Shown in pieces: positions 21,807 through 33,399 of a stretch of DNA of 64,000 nucleotides. A model generated the notes under the pieces. That model ran no database searches. It worked only from the letters and a program-made list of their open reading frames with translations, and was not told the DNA's origin. The position numbers and the translations under genes are program-made. The stretch is taken from positions 93,789 through 157,788 of the forward strand of contig MU401535.1 in assembly GCA_022579005.1 (NCBI GenBank), in the 5' to 3' direction. Numbering within the stretch: the first letter of the stretch is position 1; every line of letters starts with the position of its first letter. The DNA is from Poronia punctata. Lineage: Eukaryota > Ascomycota > Sordariomycetes > Xylariales > Xylariaceae.

Positions 21807-23575
21807 TCACCCGTCACCGGCATCGCCAGTTGAGGTTTTTCTCATCTTCAGAATCTTGTCTTTTAATAGCTTCTCTTTCAGCTCGTTTGCCTGCTTCTGC
21901 GGGGATTTAGTCTTGACGACAAATAATGTCAGCTCCTCGTACGGGGAACATCCCAAAGATTGGAATCCCTATCAAGAAGAACGAACCTCACTAGCCGCCG
22001 TGGCTGTGTCGTCTTTGGGTGATCGGGGTCTGTCTTCATCTTCCGAAACATCAGCTGGTCTGTTGTTACGAGGTCGGGGGGAGCCGGAGGGAGATCTCCG
22101 CCTCTTAGAGGGACCAGGCCCCCCGGGGGATATGCTATCTCTGGCTCTGGATCTGACGCTGGGTCTACTTGAACTTCTGCGTCGTTTTCGCCTGCTGTCG
22201 TCTGGTGACTGAGATCGACTTAAGCTCCGGGTGAAGGATCGCCTTAAGCGTCCGCGACGGTTAGGAGAAGGACTGCGGCTGATCAACTCCCGCACCGGTC
22301 GCCTCCTAGGACTCCTTGATCGGGAGCGAGAAGAGGAGAGTGAACGGGATCGGCTTAGCCGGCGACTATCCCTGCGCGTTGGGGATCGTGAGCGGCTTGA
22401 TGAGTCGGAATATCTACGTCGCTTCGGGGCAGGAGAGCGTGATCTACTACTTCCTTTCGAATTCGAACGGCTGCTAAGGGAAGACGAGTCGTGCCTACTA
22501 TAACTTCGGCTTCGGCTGCGGCTTCGATAGGTTCTGTTTCGTCCCACTGATCGTCCTCGCTTCCTATAACGAGGTGGTGACCGGCGCCCAGGTCGGTATC
22601 GAGGGGGACTGGGAGACCGCACACTGTGTCGCCGGGTGCGATGACCACTGTCGCTTGCCGATCGTGATCGTGATCGGGATCTGGAGATACTGCGCGAATC
22701 TGTAGAAACCGAACGGGTTGGGGAATGACCGCGCCGAAACTCTTGCCGGCCGCCACGACGCCCGCCAGGCACATAACGGTCACGATTAGACTGGTATGAA
22801 CCTCGGTCTCGTCCTGGCGATGGCCCTCGGCCTCCGCGACCAAACCCTCTGTTGCGGTCTTCAAACGCCCTGTCTCCGCCCCGTCTGCCACGCCAGTTAT
22901 CTCCTCGCCCACCACGGAAGCCGCGGTCTCCCCGTTCGCGTTCCCGTTCTCGGACTTCGGCCAACTCGCGATCTCGGCGCTCTTGTGTCTCTCGACGAAT
23001 TCGGGTCTCTTCGGCGGCTTTATCGGCGTCCAGCTATATAGTGTCAGCTGTGTTGACAGGGCTGTATGGCATGTTCGTGCTACCTTTTCCTGAATGAGTT
23101 CGAGCTTTTTAGCCTCCAAGAGTTCTTTAGGGACGCCTTGAGGGCTCGACTGTGCACTCAGACAAAGCTTCCATAGCTCTTTACAGAAGGCGGGGGTATC
23201 TTTGTCAAGGAAACCTGTGAGTTGGATCTGCATGGACTTGATGTCGGGCTGTCATGAGGAGCAAAGTTAGCACTTGTAGACTACCGTTGCGAAGTGACGA
23301 TGTCCATCAACCTACGTATCGAGGCCCGTCAATCAAGTTGAAGCATAATTCGATGACAACATCGTCTTCCGAGCCTAGTATTTCGGATATCCGGCTTGCG
23401 ATCCATCTGCGGGAACGTTTGGGTTAGATGCGTGTGCAGCGTAGCACCTGGGTGATAGGTATTCGTCATACTTCTTCATAACCTGCAAATTGACCTTTTG
23501 CATATCAACCTTTTGGTTGAATTCGGGCGGGAACTTGGTAGCCCTTAGGAGCTTTGCGTCGACAGTCGCCGCCAT
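21807..23575 (-). CDS. PWI-domain, RS-rich splicing factor (SRRM1/SRm160-like)
   Basis: Five exons (23575-23472, 23406-23316, 23248-23084, 23033-21987, 21911-21807) give 503 residues. The N-terminal PWI domain (about 25-100) reads KVNLQVMKKWIASRISEIL, then DVVIELCFNLID and TGFLDKDTPAFCKELWKL; the eponymous tripeptide is K-W-I here. A charged helix (about 121-150, LDADKAAEETRIRRETQERR) and a Gly/Arg-rich patch follow, then a long RS/SR repeat region, and a short last exon ELKEKLLKDKILKMRK resembling the C-terminus of this family. PWI domains bind nucleic acid and RS repeats bring splice factors together, so a nuclear pre-mRNA splicing coactivator role is inferred. Introns are 50-75 bp. Its start codon is only 225 bp from the edge of the transposon island, which leaves little promoter. 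Confidence 0.9.
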
Positions 23576-23792
23576 CTGGAGCCAATGAATATTGTTGAAA
23601 TGCGCTGGTCTACCATTAGAATTGCATGGATGTAAATTATAGTAAGAAAGGTAAAATGTCTTGAGGATGCTTTCGATGTCGGGCTGGAGTTTTCCGGGCG
23701 CGTCTCTCGATTGGCGGTTCTTTTAGTACTTGGCACCAGGCCAACTGCCAGTGATGCGAAGGCCTGTAGGTTAAATAGGTACATGTAGGTAG

Positions 23793-23800
23793 GTACCAAG
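23793..23800 (+). repeat. Left 8-bp target-site duplication (GTACCAAG)
   Basis: The same eight bases, GTACCAAG, flank the outer element at 23793-23800 and 30336-30343. An 8-bp duplication is diagnostic of hAT-superfamily insertion. Neither copy is mutated. Confidence 0.9.
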
Positions 23801-23984
23801 CAGGGTTGTTAATTTAGTATGTAGTAATTAGTACTACATGTAGTATTACTACATGTAGTAACGGTGTAGTAACAAGATCTTAATACTAATGTAGTATTAG
23901 TATAGGCTATTACTATACTACAAAAAATGTAGTAATTTTGTAGTAATTTTTAGTATTACTACAATTACTACAAAATTACTACAA

Positions 23985-24075
23985 TAATTTTCCCGAATTT
24001 TTTCCGAATTTTTCTAAATTTTTTAAATTTTTTCAAATTTTTTTAAATTTTTTTAAATTTTTTTAATTAGGTTTT
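23985..24075. repeat. AAATTTTTT-type short tandem tract inside the MITE left arm
   Basis: Roughly nine imperfect copies of an 8-11 bp unit (AAATTTTTT, early copies GAATTTTTTCC) run in tandem. It lies between the TAGTA-rich subterminal part and the copia insertion site. Confidence 0.7.
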
Positions 24076-24117
24076 TTTTCTTTTTAAATAATAAAAAACC
24101 AATTAAATAATACATAG

Positions 24118-24317
24118 TATTGCATTATTAAGCAAACCGTTAATTTTAGTATAAGGATATTAAGTAAAGTTAAGTATTATAAAAAGGATTATTATGTATT
24201 ATAGTAAATTAATCTTTAACCTTATACTATAATAATATTTACTTTTTTAATAATGCTACAAGTTAATATAAAAAGACTTAGTACTTTAAAGTATACCTTA
24301 TATATTATATTTTAATA
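24118..24317 (+). repeat. 5' LTR of the copia element
   Basis: 200 bp, aligned base for base with 29847-30046. It begins TATTGCATTATTAAGC (TG changed to TA) and ends TTTTAATA (CA changed to TA). All differences from the partner that I could see are C/T or G/A transitions, the RIP pattern. Confidence 0.9.
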
Positions 24318-24335
24318 GGTTATAAGCCCGGGTTT
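24318..24335 (+). other. Candidate primer-binding site of the copia element
   Basis: GGTTATAAGCCCGGGTTT starts directly after the 5' LTR and is the strongest GC cluster I noticed in the element. Its reverse complement ends in ...TTATAACC, as the 3' end of a tRNA (plus CCA) would. The donor tRNA is not identified. Confidence 0.5.
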
Positions 24336-27300
24336 AGCTATATAACTAAAACTTAAGCACTTAGCACTTTTACTATAAGCTGCTAGTAATGTATAAAAAA
24401 ACCTTTATATTGTAAAATTATATAAAACCTTTAAAATAAAGTTAAAACTTTTAAATACAAAGTTATAAACTTTTATTAAAGTTAATAAACCTTTTTAATA
24501 AAAGTTAATTAAAACGCTTTCTTATTAATAATTTTTTTTTAAAATCTACTTTAATAGCATATTTAATAGTATATATAATAGCATGCTTACTAGTTAAACA
24601 GCTTATAATAGCTTAATAGTTACTAAAATAAACACTTAAAAAATTAATATTTTTTTATAGAATTTATTTTTACTTATAAAAATTAAAACTAAATTCTTAT
24701 TAAAGTAAAAAAAACTAAAAAATATATAATTTTTTTTTATTAACTTTAGCAATAACAAACGCTAAAAAAAAGAAAAAATAAAAAATTATAAGTCTTAGCA
24801 ACTTTTTTATAAAAAACCTTATAGCTGCTGCTTTTTTAGCATAGCAACGTTTTTTATTTGCTTTAAGCTTTTAATACTTATAAAAAAATAAATTAAAAAA
24901 ACTAGCAAATTAAACTACTAAAAATACTAAGACTTTTTTTTAAAAAAACAATAATAATAAAAACGTACTTATATAATTTACTAAAAAAACTTTTATTTTT
25001 TTTTTTATATACTTAATATAAAAAAAAATACTTTTAACTTTATTAAAGCTATATTATAATATAATAATAATAAAAAGCCTAAATAGCTTAACTTAAATAA
25101 TTATAACGTTAAAATATAGTTATTAAAGCTAGTAAAATTTAAAGCTAGCTTTAGCAACGTTTTAAAACTAAAAAATAGCAAATTAAACTAAAATAATTTT
25201 AATACTGCACTATAAAATATAGCCCTTAAAAAAAGTGTTAAAAACATTTTTAATAGCACTTTTAAAAAACTTATAAGCTTTAAAAACAACTTTACTATTA
25301 GCACCTAAAATAACTATATTAAATAATATATATATTAGCAAACTATAAATAACTATTTGCTTACTAAAATTAAAAAAAAACTTAATATTACTATTTAGCA
25401 AAAGCAAGATATTAACAATAAAATAAACGCTTTTATAGTATACTAATTACTAGCTATATACTATTAATAACAAAAAGTAAATTACTTACTAAACATTTTT
25501 TATGCTTTATTAAAAAAGTCGCTGCTATAAATAAAAAAAATTAATAAATATAATAAGTACTAGGTTAATAACTATTAAGCTTTTAACTTTTTATAATTAA
25601 CTTAAAAGATTTTAAATAAATTAAAGCAATTATAATACCTTATAAATTTAAAAAACGCTTTTAATAACTAAAAAACCTTAATAATAACTAGCTATACTAT
25701 TGCTAAAATAAGTATAAGTACCCTTATTACGCTAAAAAACCTAATATTTAAAGCATAGGATTATTAAATTAAACTTGCTAGTAATATAAAGCGCAATATA
25801 TTTATAATATTTGCATACTACTTAAAAAACACATATGTAAACAATAAAGTTTACTTTATAAAATAACAAAAGTTTAAATATAGCTAAAGTAGCTAACGTT
25901 TTAACTTTATTAAACTGTTTATTAAAAAATTTAAACTTACTAGCTATTTAAAACTATATTAAAAAGTTTACTTACTATATAAATAAATTAGTAGTAAGTA
26001 TAAAAACTATAATAATAATAAATACTATACTTTAAAAAACAAAAATAAGCAATAACTTAAAGCAGCTTATTTTTAAAATAGCTAACTACTATATATAAAC
26101 ATTTTTAATAAACCCTTTAATAACATATTAAATAGTATAAATTTTAAAAGTTACTATGCTAACTAAAATAAAGTTATAAACTACTTAATAAGTAATTAAT
26201 AAAACGCTTTTTTACTACTAAGTAATAATAAAGTATATAACGTTATACTACTTATAAACATTATTATAATAATACTTAAAGTTTTTATAAAACTTTTAAC
26301 TACTAAATATTTAAATTAGCTATTTAATATAAGGGCCTTAACTTATATTTGCTATAAAAAATAAATATTTAATAAATATAACCTTTTTTTAAATCTATTT
26401 AAAATAAAAAAAGTAAAAGTAAAAGCTATAGTACTAAGCACTAAAAGCGTTAACTTAGTAGTTTAATAAAAAAATAATACCTAACTTATTATATTATAAA
26501 ACGTACTTTTTATTTTTTATATAAAACTAAACTTTATTTTTATTAGTATATTTATTATATAAAAAAACTTTACTTTTTAATAAAATAAGTTTAAAGCTTA
26601 AGTACTTTTTAGCTTTTTAAATTAACTAAAGCATAAAATGCTAATTATTTATAGCTACCTTTATAATAAGTTTTACTTTTTAAACTATTTAGTAGTAGCT
26701 ACTTTAAAAATATAAAAACTATTAAATTTAAAAAAATCCTTTATAGCTTTTATAGCTTTAAGCATAATACTAACAATATTTTTTATACTTTTATATTAAT
26801 ATTTAAAATATATTAATTTTAAAAATTGCTAAAAAGTAGCAATAGCGCAAAAAATATAAGTAATAAATAACTATAATAACTTAACTTATAAAGCATATTA
26901 ACTAGTAAAAAGTACTATAAAAAATAATTATACTAAAGTTTTATGCTTAACTAAATAAGGTGTTAAATAACATATAAACTTAAAAGGCTTTATAACGCCT
27001 TTTACTTTAATAAATAAGCACTACTACTTTTTAGTTTTTAATAATATAATATGCTTTTTATAACTATACTTACTTTAATATAAATTAAATACTAAGTACT
27101 TTATAAAAACTAATATAAAATAAGTTAAAATATAAACTAAGCAAAAAGTATAGTTTTATAAAATAAATAATAGTAGTAAATTTTATAATAAAGTAGTTAT
27201 AAGCTTTTTTACTAAATAAAAAGTATAGCAAAAATTTATAATACTTTATTAGTATAAATAAGCTAGTTTAGTTAAGTAGCTATATAAAACCTTTTAAAGC

Positions 27301-29846
27301 TTAGTACGTACTATTATAATAAATTTAAAACTGCTTTTTAAACTTTAAAGTAAAATTTTTAAAGCTGCTATATAAATCTAGCAATAAACTTTAAATAGCG
27401 TACTAAATAATATATTGCCTTTTAAAGCCTAAACTAGCAAAAAACTAAGTACTACTTATTAAAAGCATTTTAGTACTTAAGCTTATAAGCTAATTTTATA
27501 AAAAACTTACTTAAAAAAGCTAAATAATTAAGCTAAAATAATAATACTTGTTAGCTATAATAGTAATAATATTTATTGCTTATAAAATATTATAACTAAA
27601 GCTATAAAGCGCGCTAAAAAAGTATTTTTTAACAAAAACATTATATTAAGCTTTAAAGACTTTATATTTTTACTACTAAGTTTTAATTTTTTTACTTTAT
27701 TATATACTAAAATAGTGCTATATTATATATACTTAGCTAAGCACTTAATAGTTTTTATTAATAAGCAGTTATTACTTAAAAAGCTAGCTACTTAAATTAA
27801 AGCAAAAAATATAGCAATATAATTTAAAAACTAGCTTTTTTAAAATAAGTTAATTAAAAAACTTTTAAAAGTTTAAGCCTACTTTATAAAGCTATTTAAA
27901 ACACTAAAAAGCAATATAGCAATAACTTAAACTACTATACTATTAAAACTAAAAATAGCACTATAAAAATAAGCATTTTTAAAAAATGTAAATTAATAAA
28001 TTAGCAAATTAAATAATTATACTAATAGCTTAGTACTTATTTAGTTAAAACTTATTTTTAAAAACGTTAAAAACTTTAATATTGCAGCATACTATAATGC
28101 TGTTTTAAAAAACAAAGCTTTTTTAGTAGCTATAATAAATAAACTAAAAAGCTATGCAAAAGCTATAAAGTTATTTAAATAAAAGCACTAAATTAAAGCA
28201 ATAAAAAATAAAATAAATTTTATTATTAATAATAAAATATAAAACTTAATTAATTATAACAACTTTTTATATATTTTATTAAATAAATAAGTTTATAAAA
28301 TAAAGCTAAGCTTTAATAACATTATTTTTTATTATAAAGCACGCTAAGTAGTAAAAAGCTTTTAAATAAAAATATAAAATTAACTATAATATAACTTTTA
28401 TATTAATAGTTAAGCAAAAAACCTATAAAGTATTGTTTACCTTTATAGCTATTTTTAATTAAAAGTGTAATTAACTAAATATTAAAACTATGTTTTTATA
28501 TAGCAACATAAATATAAATATATATATATACCTTTTGCTAGGCTTTTAAAAGTAAAAAAAAATCTATAAGCTATAAAAAACTTTATATAGCTTTAAATAA
28601 TCCTTTAAAATTTAATATAACCTACTTTTTAACTACTTATAAAAGCTAGGTTAAATATAGTTAAAGCTAAACAAAGCCTTATTTTTTAAAAAAAAACTAA
28701 TACTAGTTATTTATATAAATAATATATTAATTTTTAAAAAAAATAAAAACAAAATATTTAAAGTTAAAAAATAGCTAGCTAACAAGTTTAAAATTACTAA
28801 TATAAGCTTATGCAAATATTTTTTAAGCATAAAAATATATTAAAACTAAAAAAAATAAAAAGTATAGCTTACGCAAACATTATATACTTAATAAGTTATT
28901 AAACGCTTTTTTTTAACAAATATATATACTAAAGCTATACTAATAAACTTTAAAAAAACGCTAGTTTTAGTAAGCAACAACCTTTATAATATTATAATTA
29001 AAAAAAAATACTAAAAAATAATTAAATTGCTTATATATACTATAGTTAGCACTTAACCTAATATTGCATATTTAATATTAAAATTTAGCTAATTTTTTAT
29101 TAACTTTACTTAGCAATATTTTAAAGCAAAAAAAAACATATTATAATACTTTACTAAAAACGCTAACTTTAAACTTAAACTTAATAAAAATAACTTAATA
29201 TTTAAAAGCTTTATAAACGCAAAATATAAAAAAAATAAAGTTAATAGCATATTAACTAAATATTATATCTTTACTATAGCAAGCGTAGCTATTAGCTAAA
29301 AATTATAAAAATAGTTTTTAGTAGCTATATTTAGCTATAAATCTAAATATATAGCACTTTTTAGCATAGCACTAAAAAAAGTTTACTTATAACAACTTTT
29401 AAACAAACTTAAAATTTTTTTTAATAAAAAACAACCTATTTAAATATACGTTAATAATAATAAAGTAAAATAACTAGCTAACAACCTAGTGTATTATAAA
29501 TAAACAAAGTATATATAAATTTAATACTATAAAATACAAAAACTAAAAAAAAAAAAAACTATTATAACTAAATAAATATTAAAAAACTTTAATCTAGCTA
29601 ACATTAAAACTAAAGCCTTGCTAAAAGCAATTTTTAAGCACTAAAAAAACATAATAAGTATTAAAAAACTTAATAAAAAGTTAATAATAAAAAAAAATAA
29701 GTTAAAAACTATTACTTTTTTACCTTATACTTTTTACTTCTTTTAATAAAGTAGCAAAAAAAAATATAAAAGTTTTTATATAAAAACAATTAAAATAACA
29801 AGTTATACTATAAATAAAATATACTAAAATTATATTTAAAGCAAAG

Positions 29847-30046
29847 TGTTATATTATTAAGCAAACTATTAATTTTAATATAAAAATATTAAATAAAGTT
29901 AAGTATTATAAAAAAAATTATTATATATTATAATAAATTAATCTTTAACTTTATACTATAATAGTACTTACTCTTTTAGTAATGCTATAAGTTAATACAA
30001 AAGGACTTAGTACTTTAAAGTATACTTTATATACTATATTTTAACA
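29847..30046 (+). repeat. 3' LTR of the copia element
   Basis: 200 bp, partner of 24118-24317. It retains the canonical TG start (TGTTATATTATTAAGC) and CA end (TTTTAACA), and shows which terminal bases the 5' copy lost. The purine-rich AAAGCAAAG just upstream may be the remains of the polypurine tract. Confidence 0.9.
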
Positions 30047-30343
30047 TATAGTATATTTTCTACAATATACTATATATATGCACTATATATATAAATAGTG
30101 TTTTGCTTTTTATACTATTTTATTTTATTTATATATAGTATTTATACTGTTTTTTAATTAAAAAATTAGTATTTTATAGTAATTTTAATACTACTATATA
30201 TTATAGTAGTATTACTACATATAGTATTAGTATAAACAATTACTAACCCTTATAGTATTAATATAGCCTATTACTAACTACATATAGTATTAGTATAGGC
30301 ATTTACTACATTAGTATTACTAATTTACAACCCTGGTACCAAG

Positions 30344-31247
30344 TCCCAATTCGAATGCCTCCACCCTTGGCACATTGGTGTGGAGGTAAATTTCCGCCTA
30401 GTCCCGATCGGACATTTTCGGTACGGTGTAGAATCAAGACTCCGCGGACCACATCGGACATCATCACAGTGCCATGTACGTCTGTACTCGTATCTTCATC
30501 GGATACTCGGTGGATGAAACAGTTTTTATTCCTTACGTATTAACCGCGCAAAGCAGCTCGTCTCTCAAACCTTACCGACCAGACTAACCTAGTATTAAAA
30601 CGTTCAGTAATAAGCAAGTACGTGCGCCCCACTCTCGGAGGTGCGCGAGCAGGTTCCCGCCGTTAGATATTTACGATTCCCTTATAGTAATTTTTTTAAT
30701 CTCATACCTGCCTCGGGTATGTTAGGTAGCAGTAAACTACAATCAGATGATGCAGTTATGCCACTTCTTGTCTTCTCATATCTGTGCCAGCCATTCGGTC
30801 CTCCGCGCTTACCATCTTGTCTGCGGTAGGAGCTTGAGAATGGACCCTAGGGTAGAATATAATGCACGTCCACGTTGTTCGGAAGAAATAGTGATATCGA
30901 GTGGCTTAATGGATCATTAGATAGGGCGGTGGTTTCTGTTGGAACAAGAATGAGGGCGAGAGTTCATATGATATATTCCCATATATCATACTTTTTTTAT
31001 TAATATTAATAACAAGAAACAAACGAATATCCCCGCATCATAAACCGACCTATGTTGTTATTCCCCAAACTCCGAGCCAATTCCGTGTGTGTCTTTTTAG
31101 AAAAGCGAAAGCTATAACGTGCCAAAGCAGAAAACGCCGCAATAATAACCCTTTTCAATGTGTGTGCCGACATGTCCATCATGACTATAGCTCCTGTGAC
31201 TCGATTGGTCGTGCAGGTCGTAGCGTGAAGGAGCTGGAAGATCTATT
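30344..31247. other. Intergenic to the right of the transposon island
   Basis: About 0.9 kb of normal base composition between the island and the 3' end of the polyQ gene. Two 62-codon plus-strand frames (30355-30543, 30641-30829) have no recognisable content. RIP-like AT bias stops at the island edge. Confidence 0.55.
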
Positions 31248-31353
31248 CTATGTTCTTCCGGGGTATTTTATTTTCGATGACTCGCTTCCAATTCGATTAT
31301 GCGACAAGTTTGACGGCTTATGTTCTGTCGTGGTGGAGGGCTTGTTCTGGCCG

Positions 31354-31384
<31 letters not shown>

Positions 31385-31962
31385 TAGCAGCCAGGGCGTT
31401 TATCTTCTCTCGCGCCTTCATCAGACTACTGCTGTCTTGCTCCTTCAGCTTTGCTCGGATCTCGTATAAAGAAAGGAGGCTGGAAGCGCGGGCAACATCC
31501 GGATCCAAACTCTATCATCTCAATGTCAGCATCAAAGAGTGCGTAGTACCGAAAGAGTATAAAGGTCGACAAACCTGGTCGCCGCGCGGTGTGCCGGGTG
31601 TAGAAGGCGTTGCGGAATTTGTTCTCGAAAGCGGCGGTGAAAATATGCGGCGGCCGTACTTGTCGGTCATGCGACCCAGGGCGGGAGTCGAGGAGACGCG
31701 CCCGTCGGTGGCGCTCCGTCGATGATGTGTCTGGGGTTTTGGTTGTTCTTGCGAATCTAGGGCCTTGTTCGCGGAGACGAGATTTTTCGCAGCAGACTGG
31801 TCTTGCTGTAGTCATAGACGATACGTCGGGTTAGCTTGATGCGCGAAAAAGCCACGGCGCTGTTTCGTGGTGGTGAGAGCAATGATCAAAGGAGAGATGA
31901 CGTACGGCGGCTTGAAGATCATTCAGATCAGCCAACATCTGGGCCATCTGTAAAGCCTCCAT
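31248..31962 (-). CDS. Hypothetical protein with SLYEIRAKL helix and polyglutamine
   Basis: Three exons (31962-31906, 31805-31575, 31511-31248; introns of 100 and 63 bp) close in frame to 183 residues. I do not recognise a named family. The N-terminus is a short Met-rich helix (MEALQMAQMLADLNDLQ). The middle is Ser/Thr/Pro-rich with a FSPPLSRTNSATPSTPGTP stretch that looks like a phosphorylation target. Exon 3 starts with a helical segment (98-136, DPDVARASSLLSLYEIRAKL...) that is the best candidate for a conserved domain. Nine glutamines (one CAA plus eight CAG) follow at 140-148, then a polar tail. No signal peptide or membrane span is present. The regular exon-intron structure argues it is a real gene. 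Confidence 0.75.
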
Positions 31963-33399
31963 AATTGCAATGGCGGTTCAAGTAGGTAGGTCGATGGACT
32001 TGCGGTCTCTCCGATGAGACAATAGTTGATAAATATTCGGCGCAATGTTCTTTGCCGCCAGAAAATGAAGGTCCAACTTGGGCTAATTATCAAAGTTAAG
32101 CACTGGGATTGTCAGAAGGCTTGATAGGGAAATGCGAAACAGAAACAGAATGTAATAGGTGCCACCTTCTTCGGTTCCCCGATCTAACTTGAAGAGAAAT
32201 TTCGGGGGTAGGCAATTGCGGTTAAGAGTTCTGCAAGTTCTGCAGCGCTGCAGCAAATACGTGACACCTGATATGAAAGAATAGGCAGGCTGTGACCTGT
32301 CAAATGTTGGAATGGTTGGGATGGTTTGTCTTTTATTTATCATACGTACTATGTATCTATCTTTTACTTTTCAAGCCCATAAATGCAACAGTTACGTTAT
32401 CGCTACCTCACTAACTTACGTACTTCATTGCCTCTAAATTCCGTGGGGAAAAGCCGCTGGGGGAGTGCATAAATGGGTATCCCCGCGATGGCCAAGACAA
32501 CGGGTGGCCTGGCATTCTAGAAAACTTTCAATGTGGACGCTATTAAATAAGTACGGGACACATGTACGAGTACGTGTACCTCTCTTATCTGCGTATTTCA
32601 ATATTTATCTACATATATATTTACCTGTCTTGCCTTTCCAATCCGATAACATTGAGGGTATGACGGGATAAACCCACTCGAGGCTCTTCCACGATACTAT
32701 GTATGAAGATCTATCTCTCCATAACTGTGGTTGAACAGTCTAGATTTTTGGGGTAACGCTGAATCCGCTTTCCAGCACCGACGATCAAGGTGTACAAGTA
32801 CAAGTATTGTTGTGGGTGGATAGGTGTATTGTGGTATGTAGAAGTGTTGGAGCAAATACAGTATCCCACTGTAACAGACCCTCTAATATAGCCAGATCTG
32901 TTCCTTCCCCCACAGTATACAATACAAATATGTGATAAGGCTATGCCACTAGGTACTCGTAAACTTGACAGGCTTCACGACCGGTAGCGCACTAATCGTA
33001 CTAGGTAACCCTAGCATTTGTGTGATGATTGGAAATTATCAAGAAAAGGATATACTTCAATTAATGTGGATTTTCATTCTTTTAAATGTTCAAACTGTCT
33101 GATGGTCCGTGTGTGATGCCAATCTTGCTGAGATTAGCAGCTTTCGGGGTTAGTGTACTAAGAGAGGCGATTTCCCCGCCTATTTTCAGTTGGCGGTTTT
33201 ACCGGCGACCGACCGAAGCCGGCAGATAAACTCTCGCATGGACAAATCGCTGGTTTCTACGCGATACACGCGACACGTCCTACCTCCCGGCCCACCTGTG
33301 CATTATTTAAACTTCAAATGCATTGCGACTGACCGTTGATACGTATGATTGAAGAGACTCACAGATTATCTTGCAAATACTTGGTCGTACTTGGTCATC
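31963..33399. other. Divergent intergenic region, no gene seen
   Basis: 1.44 kb between the divergent polyQ and FAHD1-like genes. No supported coding frame, tRNA or repeat is seen. The upstream promoters of both genes must lie here. Confidence 0.6.

Larger units (their letters stand above)
24118..30046 (+). mobile_element. RIP-degraded Ty1/copia LTR retrotransposon (5,929 bp)
   Basis: Bounded by two 200-bp direct LTRs and a 5-bp target duplication (CATAG at 24113-24117, TATAG at 30047-30051, differing by one C-to-T change). The interior is almost pure A/T with stops in every frame. At 28583-28603 the plus strand reads L-Y-S-F-K-stop-S, and at 28706-28732 in the same frame V-I-Y-I-N-N-I-L-I. 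Undoing C-to-T/G-to-A changes, these correspond to the copia reverse-transcriptase landmarks LYGLKQS and YVDD. Their position about 4.5 kb into the element suits the copia order integrase-RT-RNase H. A primer-binding-like GC island follows the left LTR, giving plus orientation. The element is dead. Confidence 0.9.
23801..30335. mobile_element. hAT-type MITE (about 601 bp) split by a copia insertion
   Basis: Outer element of the nested island. The left terminus CAGGGTTGTTAATTTAGTA and the reverse complement of the right terminus CAGGGTTGTAAATTAGTAA form a terminal inverted repeat. With the perfect 8-bp duplication this fits a hAT element. Removing the inner retrotransposon and one copy of its target duplication leaves 317 bp (23801-24117) plus 284 bp (30052-30335), far too short for a transposase, so it is a non-autonomous MITE. 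Both arms are crowded with TAGTA/TACTA motifs (for example TAGTATTACTAC, TAGTATTAGTATAGGC), like the subterminal repeats that hAT transposases bind. The arms are AT-rich but keep more G/C than the inner element. Confidence 0.85.

Noticed and set aside
23820..23960. TAGTATTACTAC repeats as a possible CRISPR-like or tandem array
   Set aside because: Irregular spacing, no spacers, eukaryotic context; they are subterminal motifs of the hAT MITE, mirrored at its other end.
25210..25407. 65-codon frame inside the copia element
   Set aside because: Lys/Phe/Ile/Asn-only composition typical of random AT-rich DNA; no domain.
23820..30330. First thought: an AT-rich centromere or mitochondrial insertion
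   Set aside because: Equal LTRs, target duplications and a legible copia reverse transcriptase explain the AT richness as RIP of nested transposons.
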